Below, piece by piece: positions 16,263 through 25,670 of a stretch of 49,905 nucleotides of DNA. The position numbers and the translations under genes were made by a program. Origin of the DNA: Bacillus sp. ISL-37 (GTDB lineage Bacteria; Bacillota; Bacilli; Bacillales; Cytobacillaceae); the NCBI RefSeq assembly GCF_018613315.1, contig NZ_JAGGQL010000005.1, positions 220,288-270,192 of the forward strand, read 5' to 3'. Positions within the stretch are counted from its first letter, which is position 1; the number at the start of each line of letters is the position of its first letter. The notes under the pieces are model-generated. The model was not told the origin of the DNA. It made no database searches and was given only the letters and a program-made list of their open reading frames with translations.

Positions 16263-17198
16263 TTACGACCTTTGCACAGATAATCTGGTGGCCATATTCC
16301 CATATAGGAACTTACTCACTTGTATATCAGAATAATATTTTTGCAATTCATTACAAAGGTTTTCATATTGTTCGTTACCTTTGAGACTTTTTACAGAGAA
16401 TTCAATTCCATCAAAGTCTGATCCAAATCCCACATGATTTTCTCCCCCAAGAGAGCAAATGTGATCAAGGTGGCGGATGACATCATCTATTGAAGCAGAA
16501 TCCTTTTTACCTGATAAGAATTCTGGCACAAAGGTAACACCAATGACTGAATCTCGGTCAATCAGCGCTTTGATCTGTTTATCCTTAAGGTTGCGGGGAT
16601 GGTGGCAAAGTGAATAACAGTTTGAATGGGATGCGAATACTCGGTCAGCTGCTTCTATTACATCCCAGAAGCCCTGTTCAGATAAATGTGAAACATCGCA
16701 GATTGTACTGGTTTCATTCAGAAGCTGGACAACCTGACGTCCAAACCTTGAAAGACCCGCTCCTCGTTCCTCCAGGGCACCATCAGCCACATAATTCCCA
16801 AAATTCCACGTTAATCCCACAGACCGTACTCCCAACCTCAACAAAGTGCGTAATTTCAATAAATCCTGCCCAATCGCATCACAACCTTCCAGGGTCAGCA
16901 CTGCACCAATTTCATCATCGGCTAGCAGGTCAATGTCCAACTTGTCCTTAATCAGCCTAATTTGAGGATGAGGCCTTAAGACTTTTTCATAAAATAAATC
17001 CGCCATTCGCAGTGCTGCTTCAAATTTCAGATCAGGGTGAACTGATTCAGGTACATAGATGGCGAATAATTGAATTTTGGTAGACGATGCCTTCAGCCGT
17101 TCAAGATTGACTTGCAATTCAGGGGATTTGGCAAAATCAAGCGTTGGGTCCATGAATAATTTAAATAGAACATCACAATGAGCGTCATAGATTTTCAC
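16263..17198 (-). CDS. Membrane dipeptidase family (peptidase M19) protein
   Basis: Zinc hydrolase of 311 residues related to renal dipeptidase. Visible metal-ligand regions: the N-terminal DAHCDVL (HxD), LTLEGCD (Glu ligand), DVSHLSEQGFWDV and SHSNC (His ligands), then GFGSDFDG near the C terminus. It is cytoplasmic, with no signal peptide. It cleaves dipeptides, probably with D- or dehydro-residues. ATG start with an AGGAGG-type site. It lies between spoVS and korA, a place where many Bacillus species carry such a gene and B. subtilis has tdh-kbl. Confidence 0.88.
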   Translation of the reverse strand: MKIYDAHCDVLFKLFMDPTLDFAKSPELQVNLERLKASSTKIQLFAIYVPESVHPDLKFEAALRMADLFYEKVLRPHPQIRLIKDKLDIDLLADDEIGAVLTLEGCDAIGQDLLKLRTLLRLGVRSVGLTWNFGNYVADGALEERGAGLSRFGRQVVQLLNETSTICDVSHLSEQGFWDVIEAADRVFASHSNCYSLCHHPRNLKDKQIKALIDRDSVIGVTFVPEFLSGKKDSASIDDVIRHLDHICSLGGENHVGFGSDFDGIEFSVKSLKGNEQYENLCNELQKYYSDIQVSKFLYGNMATRLSVQRS

Positions 17199-17246
17199 GA
17201 AAATACCTCCTCTTTACATTCATAATACTCTATTCAATAAAATAAA

Positions 17247-17268
17247 CCTGCTTGCATAAGCAAACAGG
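17247..17268 (-). terminator. spoVS terminator
   Basis: On the minus strand CCTGTTTGC-TTAT-GCAAGCAGG followed by TTTATTTT. Confidence 0.8.
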
Positions 17269-17326
17269 CTGAAAGTGACTATTGAAAATTCTTTAGATTG
17301 CTAATCTATCTATAGCGCTGACGCTT

Positions 17327-17587
17327 TCATCTGGGTTCAACAATCAGTTTAATGGCTGTACGTTCCTCGCCATCAATCAGGATATCAGTAAATGCCGGGA
17401 TGCAAATTAAATCGACTCCGCTAGGTGCTACGAACCCTCTTGCGATCGCTACTGCCTTAACGGCCTGATTCAATGCACCCGCCCCGATAGCCTGAATTTC
17501 TGCGCCCCCTCTTTCGCGCAGTACTCCAGCAAGCGCACCAGCTACAGAATTAGGATTAGATTTTGCTGAAACTTTTAATATATCCAT
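17327..17587 (-). CDS. spoVS: Stage V sporulation protein S
   Basis: 86 residues, the exact family length, with hallmark sequences KVSAKSNPNSVAGALAGVLRE and GAGALNQAVKA. A small Alba-like nucleic-acid binding fold. Needed for spore coat and cortex completion and for dehydration resistance in B. subtilis. ATG with AGGAGGAG upstream. Upstream lies tandem array A rather than another gene, so it has its own promoter, expected to be sigma-H dependent though I could not assign it firmly. Confidence 0.97.
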   Translation of the reverse strand: MDILKVSAKSNPNSVAGALAGVLRERGGAEIQAIGAGALNQAVKAVAIARGFVAPSGVDLICIPAFTDILIDGEERTAIKLIVEPR

Positions 17588-17830
17588 TCCTGGCTCCTCC
17601 TTATTTTATCCCGTCCTGGACGTCTTAGCTGGACATCCAGTTTAGTCTGTTCCACTGCTACTATATTCAGGAGGAGGCCCACATATGACCTTCATTAGAA
17701 AAAAGGATTGCAATTGATGATAATGATCCTGTGTGTTAGAGTGAATTGTTTTTTTGGGGAAAGAACCCTTTTGTCTAGTACTTCCCTCTTGCATAGATTT
17801 GTCTCTTTTTCAGGCTGCCTTCAATGGGAC
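17588..17830. other. spoVS upstream region
   Basis: Non-coding region between spoVS and tandem array A. Contains the spoVS ribosome binding site and presumably its promoter; CTGAAT and similar sigma-H-like -10 words occur, but no convincing -35/-10 pair was found. Confidence 0.4.
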
Positions 17831-18040
17831 TGGAATGGTACCCTTATGTGGGCTTCTGGTGCGTCATAAGGGTACCTTTCAGCAAGAATAGTGTCCTTAT
17901 GCGCTTTTCTTCCTCTTCATAAGGGTGCCTTTCAGCAGGAATAGTACCCTTATGCATTCTTCTTCCTCTTCATAAGGGTACCTTTCAGCGGGAAAAGCAC
18001 CCTTATGCGCTCTTCTTCCTTTTCATAAGGGTACCTTTAC
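17831..18040. repeat. Tandem array A: four ~53 bp units with inverted arms
   Basis: Units at 17831-17880, 17881-17933, 17934-17986 and 17987-18040. Each has arm ACCCTTATG (up to GGTACCCTTATG), a 16-nt loop and arm CATAAGGGT (up to CATAAGGGTACC), with a linker such as CTTTCAGCAGGAATA between units. Unit 1 has 12-bp perfect arms but a loop unlike units 2-4, with the same loop length. The array lies between the ymdB terminator and spoVS. No coding frame runs through it. Confidence 0.95.
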
Positions 18041-18110
18041 TCCCGCTGCTCCCTGATATTGCCAACTCACACTGAAAACGCCTCCCATAACTAATTCCGT
18101 GCAAATAAAA

Positions 18111-18148
18111 AGACTGCAGAAAAACTCAAATGAGTTCACCTGCAGCCT
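18111..18148 (-). terminator. ymdB terminator
   Basis: On the minus strand AGGCTGCAG ... CTGCAGTCT with an inner ACTC-ATTT-GAGT stem, then TTTTTATTT. Confidence 0.85.
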
Positions 18149-18169
18149 AAAAAAGGTTATCCATATATT

Positions 18170-18967
18170 CTAGTCATAAAAAGGATGGTCTTCATTAACA
18201 AGGATTTTTTGGATTTTCACCGCTTTGCCGGTCTTCTTATCCAAATCTATCAGTACTGCTGATAGCTGATTCCTTCCATCCTTAGCCACTTCGAATCGGG
18301 TTGGGAGACTCGTCATGAACCTTCTAAGCACCGCTTCTTTTTCCACTCCCAATATTCCATCATATGGCCCGGTCATGCCAACGTCGGTCAAATAAGCTGT
18401 TCCAGATGGCAAAATCCTCTCATCTGCTGTCTGTACGTGAGTATGCGTTCCTACTACAGCGGAAACTCTCCCATCAAGATACCAGCCCATGGCCTGCTTT
18501 TCGCTAGTTGCCTCTGCATGGAAATCTACAAAAATGAGGGATGTGCGCTTTCTTGCTTCTTCAATCAATTCATCTGCTTTTTTAAATGGGCAATCAATTG
18601 GCGTCAAGAAAGTACGGCCTTGCAAGTTGATTATTGCCAGCTCTTCCTGGTTAATCTTTAAATAGACAATCCCAGTTCCAGGGACTTCTTCTGGAAAATT
18701 CGCGGGCCTGACCAGATATTTAGCATTATCGATGAATTCAAAAATGTCACGATTATCCCATGCATGGTTTCCTAAAGTTACCGCTTGAGCACCCTGCTCA
18801 AGAAACTGACGATAAATCTTTTCGGTAATCCCTTTACCACTCGCTGCATTCTCACCATTTATGATCGTGACAGTCGGACGAAATTTCCCCTTTAACTTTG
18901 GCAGGTATTCCGTAACCATATCCCTGCCCGGGGAACCTACAACATCCCCTACGAATAAAATTCTCAT
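18170..18967 (-). CDS. ymdB: YmdB metallophosphoesterase (cyclic nucleotide phosphodiesterase)
   Basis: Protein of 265 residues of the TIGR00282 family. Visible metal-binding motifs: GDVVGSPGRD, NGENAASGKG, GNHAWD, DFHAEATSEKQA and GTHTHVQTAD. In B. subtilis YmdB hydrolyses 2',3'-cyclic nucleotides in vitro and affects biofilm versus motility gene expression. The chosen start is the ATG at 18967 after AGGAAAG; an in-frame GTG three codons earlier is possible. Order rny-ymdB-spoVS is conserved. Confidence 0.94.
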   Translation of the reverse strand: MRILFVGDVVGSPGRDMVTEYLPKLKGKFRPTVTIINGENAASGKGITEKIYRQFLEQGAQAVTLGNHAWDNRDIFEFIDNAKYLVRPANFPEEVPGTGIVYLKINQEELAIINLQGRTFLTPIDCPFKKADELIEEARKRTSLIFVDFHAEATSEKQAMGWYLDGRVSAVVGTHTHVQTADERILPSGTAYLTDVGMTGPYDGILGVEKEAVLRRFMTSLPTRFEVAKDGRNQLSAVLIDLDKKTGKAVKIQKILVNEDHPFYD

Positions 18968-19171
18968 TGCATTCACTTTCCTGTCTATAAATTAAGATAT
19001 TTAAGTGTACTCTTCTCAAACACTATCGTATTAAAATCCAGATCTTATGGACCGCCTAGAAATTAAAGCCCCGAACCTTTAACACATGTAAAACAACCAT
19101 TATTAAAATTGTACCATAACATCGAGATTAGAGGAAAATCATCGGAACAGAACTTACCGGACCAATATAAA

Positions 19172-19193
19172 AAGCGGCGCCGAAGCACCGCTT
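19172..19193 (-). terminator. rny terminator (overlaps stop codon)
   Basis: On the minus strand AAGCGGTGC-TTCG-GCGCCGCTT followed by TTT; the first stem base is the last base of the rny stop. Confidence 0.85.
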
Positions 19194-20758
19194 TATTTTG
19201 CATATTCAACTGCCCGTGTCTCACGGATGACTGTTACTTTGATATGTCCAGGATAATCGAGCTCTTCCTCGATTTTCTTACGAATATCACGTGCGAGGCG
19301 GTGTGCCTGCAAGTCATCGATTTGATCAGGCTTAACCATGATCCTGATTTCTCTACCCGCCTGAATTGCGAATGATTTTTCGACTCCTTCATAGGATTCA
19401 GAAATCTCTTCCAGCCTTTCGAGACGGCGGATATAGTTTTCAAGAGCTTCGCTGCGGGCACCAGGCCTTGCAGCTGACAATGCATCAGCAGCAGCAACAA
19501 GTACTGCAATGATCGAAGTTGGCTCAGTATCACCATGGTGGGAAGCAATACTGTTGATAACAACAGGATGTTCCTTGTACTTGGTAGCTAGCTCTACGCC
19601 AATTTCAACGTGGCTTCCTTCTACCTCATGGTCAATCGCCTTTCCGATGTCATGCAGGAGTCCTGCGCGTCGAGCTAATGTCTCATCTTCACCTAACTCA
19701 GCGGCAAGCAATCCGGACAATTGGGCTACTTCCATTGAATGCTTAAGTACATTCTGTCCGTAACTTGTACGATATTTCAAGCGGCCAAGAATTTTAATAA
19801 GATCTGGATGCAGTCCGTGCACTCCCACTTCGAAGGTTGTCTGTTCCCCAACCTCACGAATGTGTTCATCTACTTCACGGCGCGCTTTCTCAACCATTTC
19901 CTCAATTCGAGCCGGATGAATACGTCCATCCTGGACAAGCTTGTCTAGAGCTAGACGGGCTGTTTCACGTCTGATTGGGTCAAATCCAGAAAGGATAACG
20001 GCTTCCGGAGTGTCATCAATAATGAGATCAATTCCCGTCAACGTTTCCAGGGTGCGGATATTCCGTCCCTCACGTCCGATAATACGCCCTTTCATTTCAT
20101 CATTCGGAAGATTTACAACTGATACAGTCGTTTCAGCAACATGATCTGCTGCACATCTTTGAATGGCCAGTGAAAGTACTTCTTTCGCTTTCTTATCGGA
20201 TTCTTCTTTCGCCCTGTTTTCGTTTTCCTTAATCATTAGTGCAATGTCGTGAGCAAGTTCTTGCTCAGTTCGCTCCAAAATGATGGATTTAGCCTCATCA
20301 CGCGTTAAGCCCGAGATGCGTTCTAGTTCAGTCTGCTGATTTCGTACCATCTCGTCCACTTTGCTTTCCATCTCTTCAATATGCTGTTGTCTTTTGGAAA
20401 GAGCGTCATCTTTTTTCTCTAAAAGATTCTCACGTTTGTTCAACGACTCATCTTTACGATCAAGATTCTCCTCTTTTTGCAATAAACGATTTTCTTGTTT
20501 TTGCAGTTCATTTCTTCGTTCACGAATTTCACGCTCTGCTTCTGAACGCAGTTTGTGATTTTCATCCTTAGCCTCCAGCAGGGATTCTTTTTTCATAGCC
20601 TCTGCTTCACGCTTCGCATCTTCAACAATTTGTTCTGCGGCGTTTTTGGCACCTGCAATTTTTGCTTCCGCAACGGATTTACGATAAAAATAGCCAACAA
20701 CTGCACCGACGAATAGGCCAAGCAAAATGGAGATGATTGAAATAATTAGATCCATCAT
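19193..20758 (-). CDS. rny: Ribonuclease Y
   Basis: Membrane-anchored endoribonuclease of 521 residues. One N-terminal transmembrane helix (about 3-25), then a long Glu/Lys/Arg-rich coiled coil (about 30-200), a KH domain with [15 protein letters not shown], and an HD domain with the HD pair in [12 protein letters not shown]. It starts mRNA decay and is a degradosome scaffold in B. subtilis. The start is the ATG at 20758, after AGGAGGTGAAA; an upstream GTG is part of that site. Two overlapping sigma-A promoters lie about 130 bases upstream. Confidence 0.97.
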   Translation of the reverse strand: MMDLIISIISILLGLFVGAVVGYFYRKSVAEAKIAGAKNAAEQIVEDAKREAEAMKKESLLEAKDENHKLRSEAEREIRERRNELQKQENRLLQKEENLDRKDESLNKRENLLEKKDDALSKRQQHIEEMESKVDEMVRNQQTELERISGLTRDEAKSIILERTEQELAHDIALMIKENENRAKEESDKKAKEVLSLAIQRCAADHVAETTVSVVNLPNDEMKGRIIGREGRNIRTLETLTGIDLIIDDTPEAVILSGFDPIRRETARLALDKLVQDGRIHPARIEEMVEKARREVDEHIREVGEQTTFEVGVHGLHPDLIKILGRLKYRTSYGQNVLKHSMEVAQLSGLLAAELGEDETLARRAGLLHDIGKAIDHEVEGSHVEIGVELATKYKEHPVVINSIASHHGDTEPTSIIAVLVAAADALSAARPGARSEALENYIRRLERLEEISESYEGVEKSFAIQAGREIRIMVKPDQIDDLQAHRLARDIRKKIEEELDYPGHIKVTVIRETRAVEYAK

Positions 20759-20879
20759 TTTCACCTCCTCTTGCTATGAACTTGTGTTACGTTTTTTAAA
20801 GTGTCGGCATGTACATTGTTACAAGCATCAATATACAGCTCAAATGCTTTTAAACGTTTTTAATACCATGAAAATGTAA

Positions 20880-20922
20880 AATATACATTTTTAATTGTAA
20901 AGCTGTCAAATTTTATTGTCAA
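20880..20922 (-). promoter_or_regulatory. Two overlapping sigma-A promoters of rny
   Basis: Minus strand: TTGACA (20917-20922), 17 bases, TACAAT (20894-20899); and TTGACA (20904-20909), 18 bases, TATATT (20880-20885). Both have a consensus -35, so strong constitutive expression is likely. Confidence 0.65.
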
Positions 20923-21036
20923 GGGTTTGTCCCATAACGGTTCTATTGGTTTGATTAATTATTCAATCAATTGTTATTTTTGTGCTGCGCCGGAAGATTT
21001 TCGTTCCAGGCACTTCACTGTAAGCAAAAACACAAA

Positions 21037-21065
21037 CAAGGTCTCCTAGCTTTCAGGAGACCTTG
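21037..21065 (-). terminator. recA terminator
   Basis: CAAGGTCTCCT / AGGAGACCTTG with a seven-base loop; on the minus strand the tail is TTTGTGTTTTT. Confidence 0.85.
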
Positions 21066-21086
21066 ATCATAAACATAGATAATCTA

Positions 21087-22127
21087 TTAATCCAATTTGA
21101 GTTCTTCCTGATCTTCATCAGTTTCAGTTACAGTGATCTCGCCATCAAGACCATAGTGATTACGGATCTTCTGTTTGACTTCAAGACGAATGGACGGATT
21201 CTCTTTAAGGAAAAGCTTCGCATTTTCCCTTCCCTGTCCAAGACGCTCACCATTATAGGAATACCATGAACCGCTCTTATCGACGATATCAAGGTCTGAA
21301 CCCATGTCGATGATTTCTCCCTCTTGGGAAATCCCTTCACCATACATGATGTCCACTTCTGCTGTACGGAACGGAGGAGCTACCTTGTTCTTAACAACTT
21401 TAATCCTTGTTTTGTTACCAACCATGTCGTTACCCTGCTTCAATGTTTCTGCACGGCGCACTTCAAGACGCACGCTTGAATAGAACTTCAATGCACGGCC
21501 GCCTGGTGTTGTTTCAGGGTTACCGAACATAACACCGACTTTTTCACGAATCTGGTTAATGAAGATTGCAATAGTCTTTGACTTGTTGATTGCACCAGAA
21601 AGCTTACGCAATGCCTGGGACATCAAACGCGCCTGAAGACCAACGTGGGCGTCACCCATCTCACCTTCGATTTCAGCCTTAGGAACAAGAGCTGCAACGG
21701 AGTCAACAACAATAATGTCAATTGCTCCACTTCGCACAAGTGCTTCTGCGATTTCCAAAGCCTGTTCTCCTGTGTCCGGCTGTGAAAGAAGAAGTTCATC
21801 GATATTTACACCAAGCTTCTGTGCATATACAGGATCCAGAGCATGTTCAGCATCAATGAATGCCGCCTGACCGCCATTAGCCTGTACTTCTGCAATCGCA
21901 TGAAGCGCAACAGTTGTCTTACCTGAACTTTCAGGTCCATAGATTTCAACAACACGTCCGCGAGGGTATCCGCCTATTCCCAGTGCGACATCCAGTGCAA
22001 GGGATCCGCTTGGAGAAGTAGAAATCTTTGTGTCTGTCTTCTCTCCTAATTTCATAACTGAGCCTTTACCAAATTGCTTTTCAATCTGTTTTAACGCCAT
22101 ATCTAAGGCAGCTTGACGATCACTCAC
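21087..22127 (-). CDS. recA: Recombinase RecA
   Basis: Protein of 346 residues. Walker A GPESSGKT at 64-71, Walker B region [14 protein letters not shown], loop L2 [26 protein letters not shown] region, acidic tail [10 protein letters not shown]. It forms the strand-exchange filament and triggers LexA self-cleavage. The start is GTG with AAGGAGG upstream. A sigma-A promoter and LexA box are visible upstream, so it is SOS-regulated. In B. subtilis cinA lies just upstream; here the two are split by a dispersed repeat of about 330 bp. Confidence 0.98.
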   Translation of the reverse strand: MSDRQAALDMALKQIEKQFGKGSVMKLGEKTDTKISTSPSGSLALDVALGIGGYPRGRVVEIYGPESSGKTTVALHAIAEVQANGGQAAFIDAEHALDPVYAQKLGVNIDELLLSQPDTGEQALEIAEALVRSGAIDIIVVDSVAALVPKAEIEGEMGDAHVGLQARLMSQALRKLSGAINKSKTIAIFINQIREKVGVMFGNPETTPGGRALKFYSSVRLEVRRAETLKQGNDMVGNKTRIKVVKNKVAPPFRTAEVDIMYGEGISQEGEIIDMGSDLDIVDKSGSWYSYNGERLGQGRENAKLFLKENPSIRLEVKQKIRNHYGLDGEITVTETDEDQEELKLD

Positions 22128-22203
22128 TCAAATTCCTCCTTATTATATAAAAACGAACCAGCATACTGCTTGGCCGCAAATCTCTTATTTAAAGCCTACT
22201 ATT

Positions 22204-22255
22204 ACTATACCTTTTTCCTGGGTGTTTGTCTATTAAAAAATCGAACATTTATTCG
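22204..22255 (-). promoter_or_regulatory. recA promoter with LexA (SOS) box
   Basis: Minus strand: TAGACA (22227-22232), 17 bases, TATAGT (22204-22209). Nine bases upstream of the -35 lies CGAATAAATGTTCG (22242-22255), differing in one core base from the Bacillus LexA consensus CGAAC-N4-GTTCG. This is the usual arrangement for recA. Confidence 0.8.
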
Positions 22256-22384
22256 TTTTTTTTAGAACAAGGGAAATTGAGAAAATTGAATTTCACGTGA
22301 ATGTTTCACTAGTTTTCAAACAGAATATACCCTTTAAAACAGGATTTTCGCAAGAAAACTTTCTATTTAAGAACCGGATAAAGC

Positions 22385-22733
22385 AAAGAACAAAAAGCGC
22401 AAGCGCCTCGTTCAGCCCCGACAAGCGCTGCCCGCCTTAAAACGCCACGTCCTGTGGCTGGCGGGTCTAGCACATCGTGTGCCACGGAGGGCCGCCCAAT
22501 GAATTCGTTCTTTGACTTCAATGGGCGGACCGAAATCGGAAAGTATAGCCGACTGTCCAGAAACGCAGAAACTGGAGACTCCGACAAAGAAGCGCTTTTT
22601 GCTTCTGCCGGCGGAGTTGAAGTTTCGGAGTTTCTAGGAGGCGACACTAGACAAGCGACTCGAGGGGCTAGGCGCTGAAGCTGGATTAAGAAAACCACAT
22701 GCAGTTATCCACACCTAAATAATTTTATAATTT
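22385..22733 (+). repeat. Dispersed structured intergenic repeat with DnaA box (full copy)
   Basis: GC-richer than its surroundings. Left end AGCGCAAGCGCCTCG... (near 22397) and right end ...GGGGCTAGGCGCT (near 22663-22676) are partly inverted: AGCGCCT and AGCCCC appear in both when read toward the centre. Internal stems include AGAAGC / GCTTCT (near 22586-22607) and GGAGACTCCGACA regions. Right flank carries TTATCCACA, a perfect DnaA box, at 22705-22713. The last ~115 bases match 1-124 of the window. Open frames across it are artefacts of GC content. Similar elements are common between Bacillaceae genes as far as I recall; no transposase is seen, so a MITE-like or RNA-structured repeat is likely. 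Confidence 0.8.
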
Positions 22734-22748
22734 CCTTAACAAAAGTAA

Positions 22749-22774
22749 AACACGGAAACTATTGCTTCCGTGTT
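22749..22774 (-). terminator. cinA terminator
   Basis: On the minus strand AACACGGAA ... TTCCGTGTT followed by TTACTTTT; overlaps the end of cinA. Confidence 0.8.
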
Positions 22775-24009
22775 CCTGATAATCTATTAATTATAATCTG
22801 GCAGCCAAACTTTACAGCCCTCTTCCTGATCGCGGCGCGTGAGCCACTCAGGTTAAGTTTTTCTGAATGGACTGGTTGGCCTTTTACGTGTAGCCCGATA
22901 AATACAGTCCCTGGAGGATGACCTTCCAGGCTGTCGGGACCAGCTACTCCGGTAAAACCGATGCCGATGTCAGAGTTGGTAAGCGTTGCAGCATTCATTG
23001 CTAGCTCTTCCGCACATACACTGCTGACAGCCCCATACTTCTCAATTGTTTCCGGGTTAACCTTAACAAGTCCTATTTTGGCTTCATTCGAGTAACAAAC
23101 TAAGCCGCCTTTGAAAAGGCTGCTTGCACCGGAGACTGAAGTCAATTCCTGCTGGAACATTCCGCCTGTCAGGCTTTCAGCCGCTGATACCGTCAAGTTT
23201 TTGTTTTTCAATAGTTTTGAAAGCTCGATCATTAACGAAGTTTCATCGTAACCATAAAAATACTCACCGACTCTGTCCATGATTTCTGCTTCCACTCTAT
23301 CAATCAATGCTTGTGCTGTGTCTTTGGAATCATCCCTGGCCGTAAGCCTCAGTGTAACTTCCCCGTCACCAGCCAAAGGGGCGATGGTTGGATTGCTCTG
23401 CTGGTCAATTAAATCTTCTATTTCCGATTCAAGGGCTGCCTCGCCAATCCCAAAAAACCGCAGGACTCTCGATTCAATTTTAGCCTGATTGCCGGTCATG
23501 CTTTCTATAGCCGGCTGGCCATATTTCAAAAACATTGGCTCCATCTCGGATGGTGGTCCTGGCAAAAGCATGAACTTGTTGTCTGCTGTTGCCAGGAACA
23601 TTCCCGGTGCCATGCCGTGTTCATTTTTCAGGACGGTTGATCCCTCAATCACGAGAGCTTGCTTCCTGTTATTTTCAGTCATTACCCTGTTCGTTTTTTC
23701 AAAATACAATTCGATGGACCTCATCGCTTCTTCATCAAGAACAAGCTGTTTTCCAAGCTGCCCAGCAATTGTATCTTTTGTCAGGTCATCTTTAGTTGGA
23801 CCTAAACCGCCAGTTAAGATAATCAGGTCTGCGCGTTCCCGTGCAATTCCCATCGCGTTCTTCAATCGATCAGGATTATCCCCCACGACCGTATGGTAGA
23901 AGACATTGATTCCCAGGTCGGCAAGCTGCCTGGAAAGGAATCTGGCGTTTGTATTGACGATTTGCCCAAGGAGCAATTCAGATCCCACTGCAATGATTTC
24001 GGCTTTCAT
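22759..24009 (-). CDS. cinA: CinA, competence/damage-inducible protein
   Basis: Protein of 416 residues, the same length as in B. subtilis. N-terminal MoCF-like domain (about 1-170) with [14 protein letters not shown] and [15 protein letters not shown]-terminal amidohydrolase domain (about 255-410) with [10 protein letters not shown] and GFTGVAGP, the nicotinamide-nucleotide deamidase signature. It belongs to NMN recycling and is linked to competence through co-expression with recA. Start ATG 24009 after AGGGGGAC. Confidence 0.95.
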   Translation of the reverse strand: MKAEIIAVGSELLLGQIVNTNARFLSRQLADLGINVFYHTVVGDNPDRLKNAMGIARERADLIILTGGLGPTKDDLTKDTIAGQLGKQLVLDEEAMRSIELYFEKTNRVMTENNRKQALVIEGSTVLKNEHGMAPGMFLATADNKFMLLPGPPSEMEPMFLKYGQPAIESMTGNQAKIESRVLRFFGIGEAALESEIEDLIDQQSNPTIAPLAGDGEVTLRLTARDDSKDTAQALIDRVEAEIMDRVGEYFYGYDETSLMIELSKLLKNKNLTVSAAESLTGGMFQQELTSVSGASSLFKGGLVCYSNEAKIGLVKVNPETIEKYGAVSSVCAEELAMNAATLTNSDIGIGFTGVAGPDSLEGHPPGTVFIGLHVKGQPVHSEKLNLSGSRAAIRKRAVKFGCQIIINRLSGTRKQ

Positions 24010-24033
24010 ATCTTGTCCCCCTGACAAAATCAA

Positions 24034-24612
24034 TTATTTGGAATTACGGAAAACTTGCATATTTTTAGCGAAGTAATCCCATCCAGACCAAATTGTAAAG
24101 ATCATCGCCACCCATAATGCAATATCTGCAAACGGGATTGAGAATGCTTCAAAAATGATATTGTGCAACAACAACGCGGAAATTGCCACTGTTTGTGCCC
24201 ACATTTTGATTTTGCCAGGCATTTTTGCTGCAACAACCTCACCACCGCCTGCGAGCAGTAAACGAAGTCCTGTGACGGCAAACTCGCGGCTGATAATTAT
24301 GATGACAATCCATGCAGGGGCATACCCTAGTTCAACCAACACAATCAATGCAGAAGATACAAGCAGTTTATCCGCGAGGGGGTCAAGAAATTTCCCAAGA
24401 TTGGTAACTAAATTGTGCTTTCGTGCCAGATAGCCGTCAACCCAGTCTGTCACAGACGCAAATATATAAATTAGCGCTCCAACAAAATGAGTGACCGGCA
24501 TGGTTGTACCTAGAAGGGAAATTTCCCCCCACGAAAATGGGACAATCATAATGATCATGAATAACGGAATCAATAAAATTCGTGAAACCGTAATTTTATT
24601 TGGCAAGTTCAT
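24034..24612 (-). CDS. pgsA: CDP-diacylglycerol--glycerol-3-phosphate 3-phosphatidyltransferase
   Basis: Membrane enzyme of 192 residues with about five hydrophobic helices. The CDP-alcohol phosphotransferase motif DG-x2-AR-x8-G-x3-D-x3-D is complete, beginning at DGYLARK (about 62) and ending in FLDPLAD. It makes phosphatidylglycerol phosphate, an essential step for anionic lipids. The ATG at 24612 follows GGAGG; the upstream in-frame ATG would put that site inside the gene. Just upstream of cinA (24 bases). Confidence 0.97.
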   Translation of the reverse strand: MNLPNKITVSRILLIPLFMIIMIVPFSWGEISLLGTTMPVTHFVGALIYIFASVTDWVDGYLARKHNLVTNLGKFLDPLADKLLVSSALIVLVELGYAPAWIVIIIISREFAVTGLRLLLAGGGEVVAAKMPGKIKMWAQTVAISALLLHNIIFEAFSIPFADIALWVAMIFTIWSGWDYFAKNMQVFRNSK

Positions 24613-24723
24613 ATACTTTTCCTCCAAGGTGAAAAATTGCGAAGGGCAAATAATCCGCCTTCAATTTTTTATGTAGTATGTACACCGAAATAGCCATCAC
24701 CAGAGATGACTATTAAAAGTTTA

Positions 24724-24751
24724 GCCCGTATAAACAATAGTCCATACGGGC
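24724..24751 (-). terminator. rodZ terminator
   Basis: GCCCGTAT / ATACGGGC stem with a long loop; minus-strand tail TAAACTTTTAAT. Confidence 0.7.
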
Positions 24752-24765
24752 AATTGAATTAAAGC

Positions 24766-25650
24766 TTACTTAACAAAATTGATGGTTATATTCTGTGTCG
24801 TAGCATCTGAAGGGGAAATTGCATATTCCAGCTTCTGATCATTTACATATATTTCGGTATCTGGAGCAAAGCCGACTTTGATCAAAGCCTGAGTATCGTT
24901 TGTCAGGTCAGCGGTCTCGCTGACTTTGACATCTTTATTCAACTCTTCACCAAAATAAGTCTTGCCTGACCCGTTTTTAACACTGACCCATGTCCTTCCT
25001 AAAGAAACAACCTTCACGACGAACTTGTCTGTATTTTTTAATTCATAAACAGTGTTGCTGCCGCTGTTCGAAGCTACGGTAAGCTCCTGCGCAGGAGTTT
25101 CAGGCTCGGCTTCCTCTTCAACTGGTTCCTCTTCATCAGCAACATCTTCTTCCTCGCCTGTACCCTCGTCACCGCTATCATCTGTAAACTCTTCAGTCTC
25201 TTCAAAGTTCGGCTTGCTCTTGTCTGTATTTGCAGGCTGGTCAGCTCCATCACCTGCACTCTTGACAATAAGATACCAAACGAGGGCAATCGCACCGATC
25301 ATGAATATGGCAATTAGTATTTTCGGTAAGAAGTCTAAGACTTTCGAAGTCTCCGGAGAGATGCTTTTCCTCGACTGGACACGGGAAAGCTGGTCAGGCA
25401 GCTCTTCGTTGTATGTAGATGGAATTTCATTTTTGTGCTGCTCAAACAGCTGTTCTGGATCAAGCCCGACAGCTTCAGCATATTGCTTGATGAATGCACG
25501 GACATAAAACTTTCCTGGCATCATTGAATAATTGCCCTCTTCAATACCAAGAAGGTAGCGCTTCTGTATTTTCGTGATGGACTGCAGTTCGTCCAGGCTG
25601 AGGCCTCTAGCTTCACGTGCTTCCTTTAAAATATTTCCTAACTCAGTCAC
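24766..25650 (-). CDS. rodZ: RodZ (YmfM), cell-shape protein with HTH domain
   Basis: Protein of 294 residues. N-terminal Xre-type HTH (about 1-75: TELGNILKEAREARGLSLDELQ; ITKIQKRYLLGIEEGNY), one transmembrane helix (IAIFMIGAIALVWYLIV near 115), a very acidic linker (about 145-185) and a C-terminal DUF4115 domain outside the cell. It links MreB filaments to the wall synthesis machinery. The start is GTG 25650 with GGAAGGTG upstream. Conserved position beside pgsA. Confidence 0.94.
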   Translation of the reverse strand: MTELGNILKEAREARGLSLDELQSITKIQKRYLLGIEEGNYSMMPGKFYVRAFIKQYAEAVGLDPEQLFEQHKNEIPSTYNEELPDQLSRVQSRKSISPETSKVLDFLPKILIAIFMIGAIALVWYLIVKSAGDGADQPANTDKSKPNFEETEEFTDDSGDEGTGEEEDVADEEEPVEEEAEPETPAQELTVASNSGSNTVYELKNTDKFVVKVVSLGRTWVSVKNGSGKTYFGEELNKDVKVSETADLTNDTQALIKVGFAPDTEIYVNDQKLEYAISPSDATTQNITINFVK

Positions 25651-25670
25651 GATAACACCTTCCAATACTG

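Larger units (their letters stand above)
20759..21086. other. Intergenic region between recA and rny
   Basis: Contains the recA terminator (21037-21065), the rny promoters (20880-20922) and a leader of about 130 bases. A dyad TTGATTAATTATTCAATCAA near 20950-20971 has no assigned role. No gene seen. Confidence 0.55.

Noticed and set aside
22363-22698. Protein-coding gene of 111 codons on the minus strand
   Set aside because: It lies completely within the GC-rich dispersed repeat, has no ribosome binding site and has a composition driven by the repeat. Similar spurious frames are known from such repeats.
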